Positions 24,166 to 37,280 of a DNA stretch of 64,000 bases are shown here, piece after piece. The DNA comes from Tragulus kanchil (Eukaryota; Chordata; Mammalia; Artiodactyla; Tragulidae). Position 1 is the first letter of the stretch. Each line of letters begins with the position of its first letter. The notes under the pieces were generated by a model. It did no database searches. It was not told where the DNA came from and saw only the letters and a program-made list of their open reading frames with translations. The position numbers were made by a program, and so were the translations under genes. The stretch lies in assembly GCA_022376925.1 (NCBI GenBank), contig JAIOJX010000002.1, positions 64,690,001 to 64,754,000 of the forward strand, in the 5' to 3' direction.

Positions 24166-26354
24166 CTTTACAGTATTTAGCATCATCATTTAATGTGAAT
24201 TTTTATTCTTTAGCAAAATTTTATAATTTATATATACCAATATGTTTCTAATTGAGATCATTTATAGTTGCTCTTATTATTTGCAGTATAAACATTTTAA
24301 AAACATTCTTCTAATCCATGAACATAAAATATCTTTTTTCTTTGATTTCTTTCATTAAGGTCTTAAAGTTATCTGTACACAAGTCTTTTACCATCTTGGT
24401 TACATATCTTTTTTTTTTTTTTTGATGCAGTTGTAGATAGGATTGTTTTCTTAATTTCTCTTTTTAATAGTTACTAGTGTAAAGAAGTGCAATAGATTTT
24501 TGTATACTGATTTTGTATGTAGCAACTTTACTGAATTCATTTATTCTAATATAGTTTATTGGTAGAGTTTCAGATCTTTTAATATGTTATTGGCAAATAG
24601 TAATGATTTTATTTCTTTCTTTTCAATTTGGACATCTTTTATGTTACGCATTAATTTAGCCTAAGTGCTCTATCTAGGACGTCTAAGATTATGTTGAATA
24701 AATGCCTAGAGTTAGCGTCCTTGTCTCATTCCTAATCTTAGAGATAAAGCTTTCAGCTTTTCACCATTGTTGTGGACAATGATGTTAGTTATGAGCTTGT
24801 CATATATGACTTTATTATGTTGAGGTGCATTACCTCTATACCTACTTTGTTGAGAGCTATTGTTATAAATGGGTGTTGAATTTTTTTCAGATGCTTTTTC
24901 TGCATCTGTTGGGCAATCATGATTTCCATTCTTTAGTTTGTTAATGTGTGTATCGTATTAACTGATTCACAAATGTTGAACCGTCCTTGGATTCCTTGAA
25001 TAAATCCCACTTGATCATGGATGCTTTTGACATATTATTGTATTCAGTATGTTAATATTTTTTCAGGAGTTTTGCATCCATGTTCGTAAGAGATACTTGT
25101 CTATATTTGTCTTGTGGCATCCTTGTCTGGTCTTGGTATCAGAGTAATGGTGGCTTTGTAAAATGAATTTCAAAGTGTTCCTCCTCTTCTGTTGAGAAAG
25201 GTTGGTAATAACTCTTCTTTAAATGTTTGATAGAATTCCCCAGTAAAGTCATCTGCTCCTTTACAGTATTTAGCATCATCATTTAATGTGAATTTTTATT
25301 CTTTAGCAAAATTTTATAATTTATATATACCAATATGTTTCTAATTGAGATCATTTATAGTTGCTCTTATTATTTGCAGTATAAACATTTTAAAAACATT
25401 CTTCTAATCCATGAACATAAAATATCTTTTTTCTTTGATTTCTTTCATTAAGGTCTTAAAGTTATCTGTACACAAGTCTTTTACCATCTTGGTTACATAT
25501 CTTTTTTTTTTTTTTTGATGCAGTTGTAGATAGGATTGTTTTCTTAATTTCTCTTTTTAATAGTTACTAGTGTAAAGAAGTGCAATAGATTTTTGTATAC
25601 TGATTTTGTATGTAGCAACTTTACTGAATTCATTTATTCTAATATAGTTTATTGGTAGAGTTTCAGATCTTTTAATATGTTATTGGCAAATAGTAATGAT
25701 TTTATTTCTTTCTTTTCAATTTGGACATCTTTTATGTTACGCATTAATTTAGCCTAAGTGCTCTATCTAGGACGTCTAAGATTATGTTGAATAAATGCCT
25801 AGAGTTAGCGTCCTTGTCTCATTCCTAATCTTAGAGATAAAGCTTTCAGCTTTTCACCATTGTTGTGGACAATGATGTTAGTTATGAGCTTGTCATATAT
25901 GACTTTATTATGTTGAGGTGCATTACCTCTATACCTACTTTGTTGAGAGCTATTGTTATAAATGGGTGTTGAATTTTTTTCAGATGCTTTTTCTGCATCT
26001 GTTGGGCAATCATGATTTCCATTCTTTAGTTTGTTAATGTGTGTATCGTATTAACTGATTCACAAATGTTGAACCGTCCTTGGATTCCTTGAATAAATCC
26101 CACTTGATCATGGATGCTTTTGACATATTATTGTATTCAGTATGTTAATATTTTTTCAGGAGTTTTGCATCCATGTTCGTAAGAGATACTTGTCTATATT
26201 TGTCTTGTGGCATCCTTGTCTGGTCTTGGTATCAGAGTAATGGTGGCTTTGTAAAATGAATTTCAAAGTGTTCCCTCCTCTTCTGTTGAGAAAGGTTGGT
26301 AATAACTCTTCTTTAAATGTTTGATAGAATTCCCCAGTAAAGTCATCTGCTCCT
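24166..26354 (+). repeat. Direct doublet H (about 1.095 kb x 2)
   Basis: 24166-25260 recurs at 25259-26354, joined on a 2-3 base overlap with no spacer. The copies differ by one C in a CCC run near 26274. The whole unit is antisense L1 reverse-transcriptase sequence. Confidence 0.95.
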
Positions 26355-26765
26355 GGACTTCTGTTTGTTGGGTGCTTTTATGATTCAATCCCTTTAGTAG
26401 TAACAAATGTGTTCCAATTTTATATTTGTACCTGCTCAGTCATAGTGGATTTTGTGTTTTTAGGAATTTTCCAATTTCTTCTAGCTTGTCCAATTTGTTG
26501 ATCTATAATTGTTCACAGTAGTTTCTTATGATCCTTGATTTCTTTATATAATTTGCAATGTCTGCTCTTTCATTTCTGGTTTTGTTTGGTCTGGTTTGGT
26601 TTTGTTTGTCCTCTCTTTTTCCTTAGAAATTTAGCTGAATCTTTCTCAATGTTACGTTTGTTTGTTTGTTTTCAAAAAATCAACTCTTACTAGCATTGAT
26701 TTCTTTTTTTTAGTCTTTATTTCATATATTTCTTTTCTGATCTTTGTTATTTCTTTTTTTTCCTA

Positions 26766-27201
26766 CAGGCATATCTCAGGAAATTATATGGGTCTGGTTC
26801 CAGATCACTGCAATAAAGAGAATATCACAATAAGGTGAATCACATGAATTTCTGGGTTTCCCAGGGCATATGGACCTTATGTTTACACTGTATCTTAGTC
26901 TATTACATAGCATTATGTCTAACACTAACAAAGTATATGCCTAAATTAAAAATATTTTATTACTAAAAATGTTAAACATCATTTGAGCATTCAGCAGGGA
27001 TATAATCTTTTGCTGATAGGGGCTTAAAATATGGCGAGAGTTACCAAAGTGTGACAGAGAGATACAAAGTGAACAAATGTTTTGGGAAAATGGCGCAGGG
27101 AATACTTGTTTGGTGCAACATTGCCACAAATCTTTAAATAATAAAAACACAATATTTATGAAGTTCAGTAAAGTGAAGCTAAATAAAATGAACTGTGCCT
27201 G
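26766..27201. mobile_element. Tigger1-like MITE (pogo-type DNA transposon, non-autonomous)
   Basis: It is flanked by TA on both sides (26764-26765 and 27202-27203). The ends CAGGCATATCTCAGG and the reverse-complement-like TGTGCCTG form diverged terminal inverted repeats. Internal Tigger1-type landmarks include CCAGATCACTGCAATAAAG and AATGGCGCAGGGAATACTTG. The transposase region is deleted. It inserted into the L1; a second copy lies in doublet I at 27985-28421. Confidence 0.85.
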
Positions 27202-27984
27202 TACTACCTTTGGGCTTTAACTGTTATTCTTCTAGTTCCTTGCAATTTGAATTTAAGTTGTTTATTTGAGAATTTTTCTTGTTTCATGATTGAGGCATTT
27301 ATCCCAGGAATTTTCATCTGAAAATGGCTTTGCCACATCTCATATGTTCAGGTATGTTGCATTCATATTTTCATCTGTTCCAAGATTTTAAAAATTTCTC
27401 TTTTGATTTCTTCTTTGACCTTCTATTCAGTACCACATTGCTTAATCTCCATGTGTTTGTAAGTATTCGACTTTTATTCTTGTAATTGAATTCTAGTTTC
27501 ATACTGATGTGGTCAAAAAGATGCTTGATAGGATTTCAGTTATCCTAAATTTATTAAGACCTTCATTGTGGCCTGACTTCTGTTTGTTGGGTGCTTTTAT
27601 GATTCAATCCCTTTAGTAGTAACAAATGTGTTCCAATTTTATATTTGTACCTGCTCAGTCATAGTGGATTTTGTGTTTTTAGGAATTTTCCAATTTCTTC
27701 TAGCTTGTCCAATTTGTTGATCTATAATTGTTCACAGTAGTTTCTTATGATCCTTGATTTCTTTATATAATTTGCAATGTCTGCTCTTTCATTTCTGGTT
27801 TTGTTTGGTCTGGTTTGGTTTTGTTTGTCCTCTCTTTTTCCTTAGAAATTTAGCTGAATCTTTCTCAATGTTACGTTTGTTTGTTTGTTTTCAAAAAATC
27901 AACTCTTACTAGCATTGATTTCTTTTTTTTAGTCTTTATTTCATATATTTCTTTTCTGATCTTTGTTATTTCTTTTTTTTCCTA

Positions 27985-28421
27985 CAGGCATATCTCAGGA
28001 AATTATATGGGTCTGGTTCCAGATCACTGCAATAAAGAGAATATCACAATAAGGTGAATCACATGAATTTCTGGGTTTCCCAGGGCATATGGACCTTATG
28101 TTTACACTGTATCTTAGTCTATTACATAGCATTATGTCTAACACTAACAAAGTATATGCCTAAATTAAAAATATTTTATTACTAAAAATGTTAAACATCA
28201 TTTGAGCATTCAGCAGGGATATAATCTTTTGCTGATAGGGGCTTAAAATATGGCGAGAGTTACCAAAGTGTGACAGAGAGATACAAAGTGAACAAATGTT
28301 TTTGGGAAAATGGCGCAGGGAATACTTGTTTGGTGCAACATTGCCACAAATCTTTAAATAATAAAAACACAATATTTATGAAGTTCAGTAAAGTGAAGCT
28401 AAATAAAATGAACTGTGCCTG
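27985..28421. mobile_element. Tigger1-like MITE, doublet copy
   Basis: Copy of 26766-27201 with one extra T in the TTTTGGG run. It has the same TA flanks and the same host L1, so it is not a second insertion. Confidence 0.85.
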
Positions 28422-28430
28422 TACTACCTT

Positions 28431-30705
28431 TGGGCTTTAACTGTTATTCTTCTAGTTCCTTGCAATTTGAATTTAAGTTGTTTATTTGAGAATTTTTCTT
28501 GTTTCATGATTGAGGCATTTATCCCAGGAATTTTCATCTGAAAATGGCTTTGCCACATCTCATATGTTCAGGTATGTTGCATTCATATTTTCATCTGTTC
28601 CAAGATTTTAAAAATTTCTCTTTTGATTTCTTCTTTGACCTTCTATTCAGTACCACATTGCTTAATCTCCATGTGTTTGTAAGTATTCGACTTTTATTCT
28701 TGTAATTGAATTCTAGTTTCATACTGATGTGGTCAAAAAGATGCTTGATAGGATTTCAGTTATCCTAAATTTATTAAGACTTTCATTGTGGCCTGACTTA
28801 TGATCTCTCCTAGAGAAAGTTCCATGAGCCTTAGAGAAGAATGTGTATTCTGTTACTTTTGTATGACAGGTTCTGAATATATCTGTTAAGTTTATCTGAT
28901 CTAACACGTTGTTTAAAGTGAATGATTCCTTGCTGATTTTCTGACTGCATCATTTATCCATTAGTTGAAGTGCGGTATTAAAGTTCCTTATAGATAATGT
29001 ATTATATAATTTCCCTTTAAGTCTGTTAATATGTGCTTTATAGACTTAGATGCTTCTCTGTTGGATATGTAAGTTATAAATGTTAAAGCCCCTTCTTGAA
29101 TTGAGCCCTTTGTCATCATTTAATGACCTTCTTTGTACCCTATTAAAGTCTTTGTCTTACAAAGTCTATTTTGTCTAATATAAAGTATGGTGCCTTGAAA
29201 TTCTGTTGGTTTCCATTTGCATGGAATATATTTTCTCATCCCTTTATTTTTAGTCGATCTGTGTCAGTATATCTGAATTATGTCTTGGGCATGGAACATA
29301 TACATGGGTCTTGATTTTTATCTATTTAGCTATTCTGTGTCCTTTGATTTGAAAGTTTAGTTCATTTACATTTAGTAATTATTGATATGTACTTATTGCT
29401 ATGTCGTTAATTGATTTCAGGTTGTTTTGTACTTTCTCTTCTCTTGCTCTGTTTCTTTTGAGGATGATGTTCTGTACTGGTGTGCTCAGCATCCTTCGGT
29501 TGTGTATGTACTATAGGTTTTGCCTTATGGTTATCATGAGGCTCATATAGAATAACCTATAATGGCTTTGCCACATTGGGCTTTAACTGTTATTCTTCTA
29601 TTTTGCAAATTGGATTTAAGTTGTTTATTTGAGAATTTTTCTTGTTTCATGATTGAGGCATTTATCCCAGGAATTTTCATCTGAAAATGGCTTTGCCACA
29701 TCTCATATGTTCAGGTATGTTGCATTCATATTTTCATCTGTTCCAAGATTTTAAAAATTTCTCTTTTGATTTCTTCTTTGACCTTCTATTCAGTACCACA
29801 TTGCTTAATCTCCATGTGTTTGTAAGTATTCGACTTTTATTCTTGTAATTGAATTCTAGTTTCATACTGATGTGGTCAAAAAGATGCTTGATAGGATTTC
29901 AGTTATCCTAAATTTATTAAGACTTTCATTGTGGCCTGACTTATGATCTCTCCTAGAGAAAGTTCCATGAGCCTTAGAGAAGAATGTGTATTCTGTTACT
30001 TTTGTATGACAGGTTCTGAATATATCTGTTAAGTTTATCTGATCTAACACGTTGTTTAAAGTGAATGATTCCTTGCTGATTTTCTGACTGCATCATTTAT
30101 CCATTAGTTGAAGTGCGGTATTAAAGTTCCTTATAGATAATGTATTATATAATTTCCCTTTAAGTCTGTTAATATGTGCTTTATAGACTTAGATGCTTCT
30201 CTGTTGGATATGTAAGTTATAAATGTTAAAGCCCCTTCTTGAATTGAGCCCTTTGTCATCATTTAATGACCTTCTTTGTACCCTATTAAAGTCTTTGTCT
30301 TACAAAGTCTATTTTGTCTAATATAAAGTATGGTGCCTTGAAATTCTGTTGGTTTCCATTTGCATGGAATATATTTTCTCATCCCTTTATTTTTAGTCGA
30401 TCTGTGTCAGTATATCTGAATTATGTCTTGGGCATGGAACATATACATGGGTCTTGATTTTTATCTATTTAGCTATTCTGTGTCCTTTGATTTGAAAGTT
30501 TAGTTCATTTACATTTAGTAATTATTGATATGTACTTATTGCTATGTCGTTAATTGATTTCAGGTTGTTTTGTACTTTCTCTTCTCTTGCTCTGTTTCTT
30601 TTGAGGATGATGTTCTGTACTGGTGTGCTCAGCATCCTTCGGTTGTGTATGTACTATAGGTTTTTGCCTTATGGTTATCATGAGGCTCATATAGAATAAC
30701 CTATA
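28431..30705 (+). repeat. Direct doublet J (about 1.13 kb x 2)
   Basis: 28431-29561 recurs at 29577-30705. The spacer (about 29562-29576) restates AATGGCTTTGCCACAT from 28553-28568, and the first ~30 bases of the second copy contain several mismatches and indels before identity becomes near perfect. J begins inside the second copy of I. Confidence 0.93.
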
Positions 30706-32753
30706 CCACTCTATTTTAAGTTAATAACAACTTAAGTTGGAGTGCATCCCAAAGCTCTATGTATATACTCTCATGCATATTTTATGCTTATAATGTCTTA
30801 ATTTATGTCTTTTTAATATAGTATATCATTATCTAATCATTATAGTTATGGTTATACTAGGCTTTTAACTCTCATACCAGTCATATAAATGATTAATGTA
30901 CTATTTTACAATGTTAGATTATTCTGAATTATTCTAAATTTTACTATGTATTTACCTTTACCAGTAAGATTTATACTTTCATATATTTTCCTTTAGCGTG
31001 CATGTTTCATTTCTGCTTAAAATACTCCCTTTGACATTTCTTGTAAGACTAGTCTAGTGCTTTAGCTTTTGCTTGTCTGGAAAACTCTCTCCAATTCTTA
31101 ATGACAAATCTATTATTTTTACGCATATGTGGTTATGTGTAAGACTTCTTTGTTTTATTTCTTTTTAGTAGTTAATGACATTCAGGATCCAAAGTTACTT
31201 TTACTTTGGATCAATCTACACCTTTTTATAGGTAGTATTGTTTTTATTATTCTATAAATAATCTTCTGCTATTTAAAATTTTCTCTTTATTCTGGTTGGA
31301 AAATTAATAGTTACCAAGGTTGCAATATGCTTTATTTTATTATGCTTTACTGTTTACCTTTTTTGCATTATGGAAAGCTTTAGACTTGAAGATTTTATTT
31401 AAGGTTGAAGAGAGGATCAATTTTAGCCAATGTCCCTTGACAAAATATAAAAGTCCTTCTTTATTTTATAGGATGTGAAGTTGTATCTTTTTATTTAACT
31501 TTATGTGAACAAAAACCTTTTATTTCTTATTTGTGTACTTTCTCTGTTAAAGATTGAAAGTTACCTGTTAAAATCTCCCACTGTAAGGTTTTCAGTAATT
31601 TGTGCTTTTTGTTTGTTTGTATATGTCTATCTGAACCTCAGAGGCAAAATATTGAGTGCCCCCCAATCAATCACTGATGCCAGTCTCTGTTTCTTTTGAG
31701 GATGATGTTCTGTACTGGTGTGCTCAGCATCCTTCGGTTGTGTATGTACTATAGGTTTTTGCCTTATGGTTATCATGAGGCTCATATAGAATAACCTATA
31801 CCACTCTATTTTAAGTTAATAACAACTTAAGTTGGAGTGCATCCCAAAGCTCTATGTATATACTCTCATGCATATTTTATGCTTATAATGTCTTAATTTA
31901 TGTCTTTTTAATATAGTATATCATTATCTAATCATTATAGTTATGGTTATACTAGGCTTTTAACTCTCATACCAGTCATATAAATGATTAATGTACTATT
32001 TTACAATGTTAGATTATTCTGAATTATTCTAAATTTTACTATGTATTTACCTTTACCAGTAAGATTTATACTTTCATATATTTTCCTTTAGCGTGCATGT
32101 TTCATTTCTGCTTAAAATACTCCCTTTGACATTTCTTGTAAGACTAGTCTAGTGCTTTAGCTTTTGCTTGTCTGGAAAACTCTCTCCAATTCTTAATGAC
32201 AAATCTATTATTTTTACGCATATGTGGTTATGTGTAAGACTTCTTTGTTTTATTTCTTTTTAGTAGTTAATGACATTCAGGATCCAAAGTTACTTTTACT
32301 TTGGATCAATCTACACCTTTTTATAGGTAGTATTGTTTTTATTATTCTATAAATAATCTTCTGCTATTTAAAATTTTCTCTTTATTCTGGTTGGAAAATT
32401 AATAGTTACCAAGGTTGCAATATGCTTTATTTTATTATGCTTTACTGTTTACCTTTTTTGCATTATGGAAAGCTTTAGACTTGAAGATTTTATTTAAGGT
32501 TGAAGAGAGGATCAATTTTAGCCAATGTCCCTTGACAAAATATAAAAGTCCTTCTTTATTTTATAGGATGTGAAGTTGTATCTTTTTATTTAACTTTATG
32601 TGAACAAAAACCTTTTATTTCTTATTTGTGTACTTTCTCTGTTAAAGATTGAAAGTTACCTGTTAAAATCTCCCACTGTAAGGTTTTCAGTAATTTGTGC
32701 TTTTTGTTTGTTTGTATATGTCTATCTGAACCTCAGAGGCAAAATATTGAGTG
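30590..32753 (+). repeat. Direct doublet K (1069 bp x 2)
   Basis: 30590-31658 recurs at 31685-32753 at constant offset 1095. The spacer 31659-31684 (a run of C then a short unmatched string) has no counterpart nearby. K begins inside the second copy of J. Confidence 0.94.
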
Positions 32754-32839
32754 AATCACACACCTCAGTTCACAGTACAGGATCACTGATGGTTATGTAA
32801 GGTAACCATGCTTTTTTTGATTTATACATTATTTCTTTT

Positions 32840-35167
32840 AATCCTTATTTTCTATTCCGCCTGTCCCCCTCCCTCATCCCAAACTCAATTCTAATTGAGA
32901 TGTCTTTTGCTTTGTATATATGCTTGTGAAAGTAGAATTGTTTTATGAATGTTGTTATTTAAAATTTTTCATAAATGGTAATATAACCTACATCTTCACC
33001 TGTTTCTCAGTTTTCCACAAAATACTGTGCTTCCATGACTCTCAGTTTTTCTATGTATGCTGCTTTTAAAATAGGCTTGGTTCTCAATAGTTGTACATAT
33101 GTATCTATCTACCATGTTTATTGCATTTATTTTCTCAACAGTGGGCACCCAGATCACAATCAACTCCCTGAAACAAATCTGCATAAATTTCCTTATATAT
33201 TCCCCTTAAGTACTTTCTTGGTTTACAGAGACAAGAGAAGGATGCCCAAATGGAAGGATATCAATATACCTAATTTAACAAATTTCTCAGAAGAGTTACA
33301 CAGTCTGTACTTCCACCAGCAAGGCATAAAGATCTGTATGTCTCTAATCCCAACCAACATTTGGTTTTATCCAGCTTTCTGAATTTAAAGGATATAAAAT
33401 GATACCTCACTTGAATTTTTGTTTCTGATGACTAATTAGTCTAAACATATATTTAAAAGTTGAGACCTTTTAAATTTTACTTTCTGTATTTTGTTTTCTT
33501 TTACTTTTTGCCTATTTTGGTATTGGTAGTCTTCTTTTGTCTTACTCGTTTGCAAAACTTCTTTTATCATCTAGACCAGGGAACAAGTTTTTCTCTCTGG
33601 TCCCAATATGACTCTCTGCCTATTTTCAAGGAGCCAATAGTCTAAAAATGAAGTTTACATTTTTAAATAATAGGGTAAAAAATTATGAGAATAATAATAT
33701 TTTGTGACACATGAAAATTATATAAAATCAAATTTTAGTGTCCATGAATAAAGCTGTATTGAACTCAGCCGTGATCATTCACTCGTGTATTTTATATTGT
33801 TGGCTTTATGCTACAATGAGTGTTTAGGGTTTAGTTCCAGCAGAGGTTATATGACTCACAAAGTCTAAAATATTTACTAGTGTATCCCCTTATGGAAAAA
33901 GGTTGCTGACCTGTCATCTGAAGGAGTGTCTCTGATTGATTTCAGACCTTGTTAATTTTGCTATCATGTTCTCTTGTCAAGCAATTGTTTTTACTATAAT
34001 CAATCCTTATTTTCTATTCCGCCTGTCCCCCTCCCTCATCCCAAACTCAATTCTAATTGAGATGTCTTTTGCTTTGTATATATGCTTGTGAAAGTAGAAT
34101 TGTTTTATGAATGTTGTTATTTAAAATTTTTCATAAATGGTAATATAACCTACATCTTCACCTGTTTCTCAGTTTTCCACAAAATACTGTGCTTCCATGA
34201 CTCTCAGTTTTTCTATGTATGCTGCTTTTAAAATAGGCTTGGTTCTCAATAGTTGTACATATGTATCTATCTACCATGTTTATTGCATTTATTTTCTCAA
34301 CAGTGGGCACCCAGATCACAATCAACTCCCTGAAACAAATCTGCATAAATTTCCTTATATATTCCCCTTAAGTACTTTCTTGGTTTACAGAGACAAGAGA
34401 AGGATGCCCAAATGGAAGGATATCAATATACCTAATTTAACAAATTTCTCAGAAGAGTTACACAGTCTGTACTTCCACCAGCAAGGCATAAAGATCTGTA
34501 TGTCTCTAATCCCAACCAACATTTGGTTTTATCCAGCTTTCTGAATTTAAAGGATATAAAATGATACCTCACTTGAATTTTTGTTTCTGATGACTAATTA
34601 GTCTAAACATATATTTAAAAGTTGAGACCTTTTAAATTTTACTTTCTGTATTTTGTTTTCTTTTACTTTTTGCCTATTTTGGTATTGGTAGTCTTCTTTT
34701 GTCTTACTCGTTTGCAAAACTTCTTTTATCATCTAGACCAGGGAACAAGTTTTTCTCTCTGGTCCCAATATGACTCTCTGCCTATTTTCAAGGAGCCAAT
34801 AGTCTAAAAATGAAGTTTACATTTTTAAATAATAGGGTAAAAAATTATGAGAATAATAATATTTTGTGACACATGAAAATTATATAAAATCAAATTTTAG
34901 TGTCCATGAATAAAGCTGTATTGAACTCAGCCGTGATCATTCACTCGTGTATTTTATATTGTTGGCTTTATGCTACAATGAGTGTTTAGGGTTTAGTTCC
35001 AGCAGAGGTTATATGACTCACAAAGTCTAAAATATTTACTAGTGTATCCCCTTATGGAAAAAGGTTGCTGACCTGTCATCTGAAGGAGTGTCTCTGATTG
35101 ATTTCAGACCTTGTTAATTTTGCTATCATGTTCTCTTGTCAAGCAATTGTTTTTACTATAATCAATC
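32840..35167 (+). repeat. Direct doublet L (about 1.165 kb x 2)
   Basis: 32840-34005 recurs at 34002-35167 at offset 1162, joined on the 4-base overlap AATC. It carries a hAT-like fragment and short AT-rich frames. No coding signal. Confidence 0.95.
33576..33915 (-). mobile_element. Old non-autonomous hAT-like element fragment
   Basis: It resembles a mammalian interspersed repeat with ATAAAGCTGTATTGAACTCA, AAGTCTAAAATATTTACTAG and GAAAAAGGTTGCTGACCTGT near one end. The other end begins CCAGGGAACAAG. I recall this architecture from MER-type hAT-Charlie repeats, but the exact subfamily is not certain. A full second copy is at 34738-35077 and a partial third at 36055-36262, all from doublets L and M. 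Confidence 0.6.
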
Positions 35168-37237
35168 AATTAAAAGCTTTTTCTGATATTCTGTGTTTTT
35201 AAGATTATGTATAAAATGTTCATTTCCATTCTATTATCTCAAAAATATTTTCTCATATCAATTATAATTAATTTTATAATTTAACTTTTGCATGTAGGTA
35301 TTTTATAAACAATGATTCCATATTTGCAAATTATTTTAACAAATCAGGTCATTTGAATTTATCTCTGAAGATTGAACCAGCTTTTCCAAGATTATTTAAA
35401 GAATTATTGTTCCTTTCCATTTGTATATTAATATACGGTGCCATCTTCATCATGTATCATGTTCCTGTATGTTCATAGATCTCTCTCTAAGCTTTGTCTT
35501 TTGATCCAGGTGTGCATTTGTCTATTTACTGGTTATTATAATAATTGGAGAGGTAAGTGTTCACCTTTGGTTTTCTATGCACATCAACTTAGTTATTTGC
35601 ACACTTCTATTTGTTAATATAAATTTTAGAATGTTTGACTTTTTATTTAAATATTCCAAATGAATTTTTTCTTCAGTTTTTAGATTAAATTGAGGATAAC
35701 TGATATCTTTATATTAAGTTGACTCATCCATGGCACAGAATATGCTCCATTTATCCAGGTAATTTTTATCTATATACCTTGTTGAAGCTTAACATATAAA
35801 AAACGTGGAATTTTGTGTATTCTTTTTTTAAAAAATTTTTGGCCTCTTTTATTTATTTATTTTTTTATGTTTTCATCCATCTTTATTCTTTGGCCTGTGT
35901 GAGCCTCCCATTCCTGTGGCCTCTCTTGCTTCAGAGCACCAGTTCTGCATGCATGTACTCCAGAGTGCCAGCTGGCAATTGGACACACCAGTCCAGCTGC
36001 TCCATAGTATGTGGAATCTTCCCTGGCCAGGGATCAAACTAGTGTCCCTTGAATCACATGAAAATTATATAAAATCAAATTTTAGTGTCCATGAATAAAG
36101 CTGTATTGAACTCAGCCGTGATCATTCACTCGTGTATTTTATATTGTTGGCTTTATGCTACAATGAGTGTTTAGGGTTTAGTTCCAGCAGAGGTTATATG
36201 ACTCACAAAGTCTAAAATATTTACTAGTGTATCCCCTTATGGAAAAAGGTTGCTGACCTGTCATCTGAAGGAGTGTCTCTGATTGATTTCAGACCTTGTT
36301 AATTTTGCTATCATGTTCTCTTGTCAAGCAATTGTTTTTACTATAATCAATCAATTAAAAGCTTTTTCTGATATTCTGTGTTTTTAAGATTATGTATAAA
36401 ATGTTCATTTCCATTCTATTATCTCAAAAATATTTTCTCATATCAATTATAATTAATTTTATAATTTAACTTTTGCATGTAGGTATTTTATAAACAATGA
36501 TTCCATATTTGCAAATTATTTTAACAAATCAGGTCATTTGAATTTATCTCTGAAGATTGAACCAGCTTTTCCAAGATTATTTAAAGAATTATTGTTCCTT
36601 TCCATTTGTATATTAATATACGGTGCCATCTTCATCATGTATCATGTTCCTGTATGTTCATAGATCTCTCTCTAAGCTTTGTCTTTTGATCCAGGTGTGC
36701 ATTTGTCTATTTACTGGTTATTATAATAATTGGAGAGGTAAGTGTTCACCTTTGGTTTTCTATGCACATCAACTTAGTTATTTGCACACTTCTATTTGTT
36801 AATATAAATTTTAGAATGTTTGACTTTTTATTTAAATATTCCAAATGAATTTTTCTTCATTTTTTAGATTAAATTGAGGATAACTGATATCTTTATATTA
36901 AGTTGACTCATCCATGGCACAGAATATGCTCCATTTATCCAGGTAATTTTTATCTATATACCTTGTTGAAGCTTAACATATAAAAAACGTGGAATTTTGT
37001 GTATTCTTTTTTTAAAAAATTTTTGGCCTCTTTTATTTATTTATTTTTTTATGTTTTCATCCATCTTTATTCTTTGGCCTGTGTGAGCCTCCCATTCCTG
37101 TGGCCTCTCTTGCTTCAGAGCACCAGTTCTGCATGCATGTACTCCAGAGTGCCAGCTGGCAATTGGACACACCAGTCCAGCTGCTCCATAGTATGTGGAA
37201 TCTTCCCTGGCCAGGGATCAAACTAGTGTCCCTTGAA
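34870..37237 (+). repeat. Direct doublet M (about 1.184 kb x 2)
   Basis: 34870-36053 recurs at 36055-37237 with a single-base spacer. The copies differ in T/C content near 35669 and 36853. M begins inside the second copy of L and ends inside a SINE, truncating the SINE in the first copy at 36053. Confidence 0.94.
35825..36053 (-). mobile_element. CHR-like SINE, copy cut by the doublet junction
   Basis: It is identical to the left 229 bases of the complete SINE at 37009-37280. It stops abruptly at 36053, where the second doublet copy begins, and lacks the reversed head and the right target-site duplication. Confidence 0.88.
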
Positions 37238-37280
37238 CTGCAAGGTGGACTCTTTACCCACTGGACCACCAGGGAAGCCC
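37009..37280 (-). mobile_element. CHR-like SINE, complete, with 12-bp target-site duplication
   Basis: Antisense, from TTGGCCTCTTTTATTTATTT to CCACCAGGGAAGCCC. Perfect target-site duplication TTGTGTATTCTT at 36997-37008 and 37281-37292. It interrupts an L1 fragment. Confidence 0.9.

Larger units (their letters stand above)
26356..28799 (+). repeat. Direct doublet I (about 1.22 kb x 2)
   Basis: 26356-27579 recurs at 27575-28799, sharing the 5-base overlap GACTT. Differences are one T in a T-run (near 28303) and a C/T change near 27561. It starts one base after doublet H ends, so 24166-28799 is four consecutive blocks with essentially no unpaired sequence between them. Confidence 0.95.
24050..31260 (-). 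mobile_element. Long antisense L1 LINE (RT, endonuclease and 5' regions), interrupted and doubled
   Basis: Reading the minus strand from right to left gives L1 5'-type sequence (about 30700-31250), the ORF2 endonuclease region and then the reverse transcriptase region down to about 24050. The endonuclease stretch is clearest at 28719-28907 and again at 29862-30050, where the minus frame preserves AHGTFSR and SLNKFR, characteristic of L1 ORF2. Plus-strand L1 landmarks include CCTTGGATTCCTTGAATAAA and TCCTTGTCTGGTCTTGGTAT. All frames are broken by stops. A Tigger1-like MITE sits inside, and four doublets (H-K) run across it, so the true length is close to half of what is displayed. Confidence 0.85.
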
